Below, one piece after another: positions 39,168 to 42,365 of a DNA stretch of 42,365 nt. Where the stretch lies: positions 1 through 42,365 of IMG/VR virus record IMGVR_UViG_3300009068_000070; one strand, written 5' to 3'. The translations under genes were made by a program, and so were the position numbers. Under the pieces are notes generated by a model. That model was not told the DNA's origin. It saw only the letters and a list, made by a program, of their open reading frames with translations, and ran no database searches. Every line of letters begins with the position of its first letter. Position 1 is the stretch's first letter. This DNA comes from a virus.

Positions 39168-39182
39168 TCTTAATCGCAAAAA

Positions 39183-40163
39183 ATGGAAATTATAGTAGGA
39201 ACAAATGCTCCAATAAAGCAAAGAGTCTTTTGGAAAGGCGGCATATCCAAAGCAGACTCATTGCCAACAGTTAAGTTTTATGACATAACTGAAGACCCAG
39301 CAGTTGCTCCATCTATTAATCCAGCAACTCTTTTACATACACAAACAGCACAAGAAATAGACACAGACTTTGGAGTATACAGTGTATACCCACCATTGTC
39401 TCTTACAAATAGACCTAGATCATTAAAATTGGTTTGGGAATATGAAGTAGAGGACCAACCAGTAATAAAAGAGCATAAGTTGTTTGTAGTTAAACCATAT
39501 ACTGATTTAACTCAAGCAGCAGATGCATTAGGATTTGGTTTTGATCAGTCTGACCCAAATTATAGAACATTTGCAGATCTTACTGCTGCAGAACGCTATG
39601 CAAGAAAATTAATTGAAAACTACACGGGTCAACAATTTCATTTATATGATGATGTAAATGTTGTATATTCTACTGGTTCAGATACCTTACCTTTGCCATA
39701 TAAAATTAATCAACTACATGAACTTTATTTAAATGATATGCTTTTAATAGATAACATTAATCATATAAATAATTTTGCTTTGCCAATTTTTATATCTGAT
39801 AGTGGTTTCGGATTAAGAGTAGATAGATCAAAAGCTTTAGATAACATCGTTTACTACGCTAATGGAATGGTCCCACCAAGCATTAATGATGCTGGAAGAG
39901 GCGTATTTATAAATGGCGGTACTTACAGAGTTGCTGGCAGATATGGATGGGAACATGTCCCAGACGAAGTAGAGCTTGCATGCATTGAATTAATGAGAGA
40001 TTTTTTCTCTAAAGATAAAGAATGGCGCAATAAATATATAAAGAGCATACAAACATTTGATTGGCAGTTCCAATATGATACATCTGCATTTAGCGGAACA
40101 GGCAATAACTATGCCGATCAACTATTGCTTCCATATGTAACAAACAAAATGGTAGTTATTTAA
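39183..40163 (+). CDS. Head-tail connector protein
   Basis: 326 aa. The N-terminal half is a beta domain (NAPIKQRVFWKGGISKADSL). The C-terminal half has DLTAAERYARKLIENYTGQQ and VPDEVELACIELMRDFFSKD, the helical pattern of gp6/gp15-type head completion proteins. It immediately follows the capsid genes. No strong ribosome binding site is visible, so coupling with the preceding gene is likely. Role by position and helical pattern. Confidence 0.65.
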   Translation: MEIIVGTNAPIKQRVFWKGGISKADSLPTVKFYDITEDPAVAPSINPATLLHTQTAQEIDTDFGVYSVYPPLSLTNRPRSLKLVWEYEVEDQPVIKEHKLFVVKPYTDLTQAADALGFGFDQSDPNYRTFADLTAAERYARKLIENYTGQQFHLYDDVNVVYSTGSDTLPLPYKINQLHELYLNDMLLIDNINHINNFALPIFISDSGFGLRVDRSKALDNIVYYANGMVPPSINDAGRGVFINGGTYRVAGRYGWEHVPDEVELACIELMRDFFSKDKEWRNKYIKSIQTFDWQFQYDTSAFSGTGNNYADQLLLPYVTNKMVVI

Positions 40164-40164
40164 G

Positions 40165-40593
40165 ATGAACAACCTAGTTGATTCTATTTTCAATATGAAG
40201 GTAGATGTATATCTGCAAGAAGATTATCAGGACCAGAATACTGGTGCCATTAAAAAATCTTGGATATATGAAAAAACTATCCCATGCTTTGCAAAAGGGG
40301 TTATATCAAACTCAGCTACTGCAAGAAATGGAGATAGCCAGTCTATATCAACTAAATATAAAGATACTCAGACAATAGAAATTAGAACACAAACAAGACT
40401 TACATATAGACAAAAAATAACTAACGTTAAAGATTCTTCTAATAATGTAATTTGGTTTGAATTAAATTATCCAAATGATACACCAACAGTATTTGAAATT
40501 GTAAGTTCAACTCCTATTACAGATCCTTTTGGAACACTTATGGCATATAACTCAGTTGCCAAAAGGTCGGAGAATCAAATAATTGGAGACTAA
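40165..40593 (+). CDS. Head closure/neck protein
   Basis: 142 aa, beta-rich: VDVYLQEDYQDQNTGAIKKS near the start and NVIWFELNYPNDTPTVFEIV near the end resemble SPP1 gp16/HK97 gp10-type stopper proteins. Starts one base after the previous stop and overlaps the next frame. Role inferred mainly from gene order. Confidence 0.6.
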   Translation: MNNLVDSIFNMKVDVYLQEDYQDQNTGAIKKSWIYEKTIPCFAKGVISNSATARNGDSQSISTKYKDTQTIEIRTQTRLTYRQKITNVKDSSNNVIWFELNYPNDTPTVFEIVSSTPITDPFGTLMAYNSVAKRSENQIIGD

Positions 40594-41377
40594 CGGAGTA
40601 GCACTATTACAAGCAGCTTCTGGCCTAGAAAGATTAATGGTCGGTTCAGCTGCCGCTGGAGTTCTCAAAGACAGTAACGTAGCACAGATATCTGCATTCT
40701 TATATTACCAAGCAAATGTAGCAGCAAAGCTTACGTCAAATAAAGCATTTCAAAGACTTTTTAAAACTACAATATTTAATCAAATAGACCAAGACTTTGG
40801 ATTATTCATAGACTCTCAAGCACGTACAAAACCAAAGTCATTACATCATGTATACGAATGGAATAAGACTGGGCAAACCACTAGCAGATTATTTAAGCTA
40901 AATAGAATGGATTCAACAGGACTTTCATTTAAGATTAACTACGATCTAAAATTATCTAAGTCTTCAGTTCCTACAAAAAATAGAAAACAAAAAAGCAGAT
41001 ATGTTTTTGCAAATAAAGCTGCGGTCATGGAAAAAGGTATGCCAATTATCATTAGACCAAAATCAGCTGAAAGGCTTGTATTTGAGATTGATGGAGAAGT
41101 TGTATTTATGCCAAAGGGGAAGTCAGTTACAGTAAGAAGCCCAGGCGGTAGAGCATCTACTAATCAATTTGACCTTGCATATAGTAGATATTTTAGCGGT
41201 CCTATGGTATCTCATTCTATTAAGGCTTCTGCATTTCAAAATATATTTGGATCTAAGTTTGAAAAAGCAATGAGAGTTCCTTCTTCTATATCCAAGGTGC
41301 GTTATTCTTTTAGTCCAGGTACAATTAGACTACAAGCGGACTCAGCATTAACTGAACAATTTGGAGGAGCAGCATAA
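40583..41377 (+). CDS. Neck/tail-joining protein, TTG start
   Basis: 264 aa if started at TTG 40583, which overlaps the previous gene by 11 bases and has CGGAG 12 bases upstream; a shorter form from ATG 40637 (MVGSAAAGVL) is possible. Contains a basic central segment (KSSVPTKNRKQKSRYVFANK) and VVFMPKGKSVTVRSPGGRAS. Its last base is the first base of the next ATG. Gene order places it in the head-tail joining region; no defined domain recognised. Confidence 0.55.
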   Translation: METNGVALLQAASGLERLMVGSAAAGVLKDSNVAQISAFLYYQANVAAKLTSNKAFQRLFKTTIFNQIDQDFGLFIDSQARTKPKSLHHVYEWNKTGQTTSRLFKLNRMDSTGLSFKINYDLKLSKSSVPTKNRKQKSRYVFANKAAVMEKGMPIIIRPKSAERLVFEIDGEVVFMPKGKSVTVRSPGGRASTNQFDLAYSRYFSGPMVSHSIKASAFQNIFGSKFEKAMRVPSSISKVRYSFSPGTIRLQADSALTEQFGGAA

Positions 41378-41883
41378 TGGCAAATTATAATATAGATGCA
41401 ATGTATGAAATTAGAAAGCACTTATGGCAGGAACTAATACTAAATAGTTTAGTAGACCCTAATTCATATTACAGCGACAACTTAGGCGAATCAATAATTC
41501 CAATTATCCCAGTCCAACAGGCTCCAGAAATGAATCAATTTTTAAGCGGCAAGACACACATTGTTTATGACAAGATAGGAAGCACCTACGAAGAAAACTG
41601 GATGATATGTTGCGAAAAGATATCGTTTACAATCTACTCGGTAGACCATGCCGAAATAAATGCTATTAGAAATATGATGATGGATGTATTTAGAAGAATG
41701 GACGATTCTGCCAAAGACCTAAATAACTCTAAGTCCACGGATAAAATAATATTTCACAACACAATGATTGTAGACATGTCTCCTACAGAACCATCCGAGG
41801 AGCTAGCAGGCTTTCTGGCGGCAGACGTTATATTAGAGGTCAAATACTCTAGGACAGTTGGGTCTAAGGGCAGGTTCGATTAG
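41377..41883 (+). CDS. Tail completion/terminator protein
   Basis: 168 aa. MYEIRKHLWQELILNSLVDP, then EENWMICCEKISFTIYSVDH and AAD...EVKYSRTVG fit the alpha/beta pattern of tail terminator proteins that cap the tail tube. Coupled to the preceding gene (TAATG). The major tail protein follows, as expected. Assignment mostly by synteny. Confidence 0.6.
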   Translation: MANYNIDAMYEIRKHLWQELILNSLVDPNSYYSDNLGESIIPIIPVQQAPEMNQFLSGKTHIVYDKIGSTYEENWMICCEKISFTIYSVDHAEINAIRNMMMDVFRRMDDSAKDLNNSKSTDKIIFHNTMIVDMSPTEPSEELAGFLAADVILEVKYSRTVGSKGRFD

Positions 41884-41884
41884 T

Positions 41885-41913
41885 TTGCCTTTTGGTTGAT
41901 TGTAAGATAAAAT
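41885..41913 (+). promoter_or_regulatory. -35/-10 promoter before tail gene
   Basis: TTGCCT (41885-41890), 17-base spacer, TAAAAT (41908-41913). The ATG at 41997 has a strong AGGAGG. The leader is about 75 bases. Confidence 0.5.
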
Positions 41914-41996
41914 TATACCAAGAGGAAATGAGCCTAGCCAGCTTGATTTAAAGTAAGTCAATATATATATATTTATTTAACAGGAGGTTTTACAAC

Positions 41997-42365
41997 ATGG
42001 CACAAAATACAGGTAATGCTAGAAATATTCTTGTTGGTGCGTCACCACTGTTTCTTTCAGTAAATGACATCACCAGCGCAGACTATGTAACTTCTGCACC
42101 AGCAGGAGTTAAGAATGATTTCGCAGCAAACAAGAACAAGACAGTTCCAGCATTTAAAACTGGAGAGTCTTATACAGATTCTTTGAACAAGATTGATACT
42201 GCAACAGCAGCAACAGGTGCAATTGCACCAGCACTTGACACAAAGGGTGCATTTTATCGTAACGTAGGTTACACAAACAACGGTCTTCAGGTTACATACA
42301 ACCCATCATACGGTTCAGTAACAGTAGATCAGCTTCTTGACTCAGCAAAGCTTTTCAAGGAGACA
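41997..42365 (+). CDS. Probable major tail (tube) protein, 5' part
   Basis: The first 123 codons of a gene that runs off the right edge, starting MAQNTGNARNILVGASPLFL. AGGAGG precedes the start by 9 bases, and the codons are GC-enriched as in the capsid gene (CGT, CTT, AAG), both signs of high expression. GAFYRNVGYTNNGLQVTYNP is Gly/Tyr-rich beta sequence typical for tube proteins. Position after the tail completion gene supports the call; a sheath protein is not excluded. Confidence 0.7.
   Translation, partial: MAQNTGNARNILVGASPLFLSVNDITSADYVTSAPAGVKNDFAANKNKTVPAFKTGESYTDSLNKIDTATAATGAIAPALDTKGAFYRNVGYTNNGLQVTYNPSYGSVTVDQLLDSAKLFKET

Overview
The window is part of an AT-rich tailed double-stranded DNA phage genome (Caudoviricetes). 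It carries a portal, a capsid protease with a possible nested scaffold, a HK97-type capsid protein, connector and tail-tube genes, a lysozyme, a holin-like protein, a class II ribonucleotide reductase and a large set of tail-fibre/adhesin genes. No integrase, repressor, terminase or DNA polymerase is visible. Host is uncertain: gene starts combine AGGAGG-type ribosome binding sites with extended -10 promoters (TGnTATAAT) placed exactly at start codons (leaderless mRNAs). This would suit an actinobacterial host, perhaps freshwater, but that is inference.

Layout. 1-0.55 kb: leftward microproteins and short repeats. 0.65-3.6 kb: three sulfotransferase-like paralogues, two microproteins, a tRNA-Ile(UAU) and an SGNH-hydrolase-like gene. 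3.5-4.7 kb: a leftward TylF-like methyltransferase, a small membrane protein and a roughly 300-bp noncoding island with a perfect match to the bacterial parS centromere consensus. 4.7-7.4 kb: a flavin-dependent halogenase, a membrane protein and a leftward 2OG-Fe(II) oxygenase. 7.5-8.8 kb: a leftward operon of a secreted lysozyme plus four overlapping microproteins. 9.1-11.4 kb: class II RNR and an EF-hand holin-like protein. 11.4-26.1 kb: tail-fibre/adhesin genes, two of which end in Phe/Pro repeats followed by a Hint (intein/hedgehog-like) domain. 26.2-31.3 kb: five 2OG-Fe(II) oxygenases and two DUF6065-like genes, placed between adhesin genes. 31.3-34.2 kb: a collagen-like fibre with an S74 chaperone and a LamG-like protein. 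34.3-42.4 kb: the head and head-tail module up to the start of the probable tail tube gene.

How it may fit together. Everything from 9.1 kb rightward is on the + strand and looks like virion and late genes, broken into small transcription units by terminators and extended -10 promoters. The unusual part is the concentration of small-molecule/protein-tailoring enzymes (seven 2OG oxygenases, a halogenase, three sulfotransferase-like proteins, an O-methyltransferase-like protein, an SGNH-like protein) in and beside a locus of Pro-rich, collagen-like, Cys-rich and Hint-terminated adhesins. My working hypothesis is that some of these enzymes chemically modify the virion fibres or the host surface; no sequence evidence proves the substrate.
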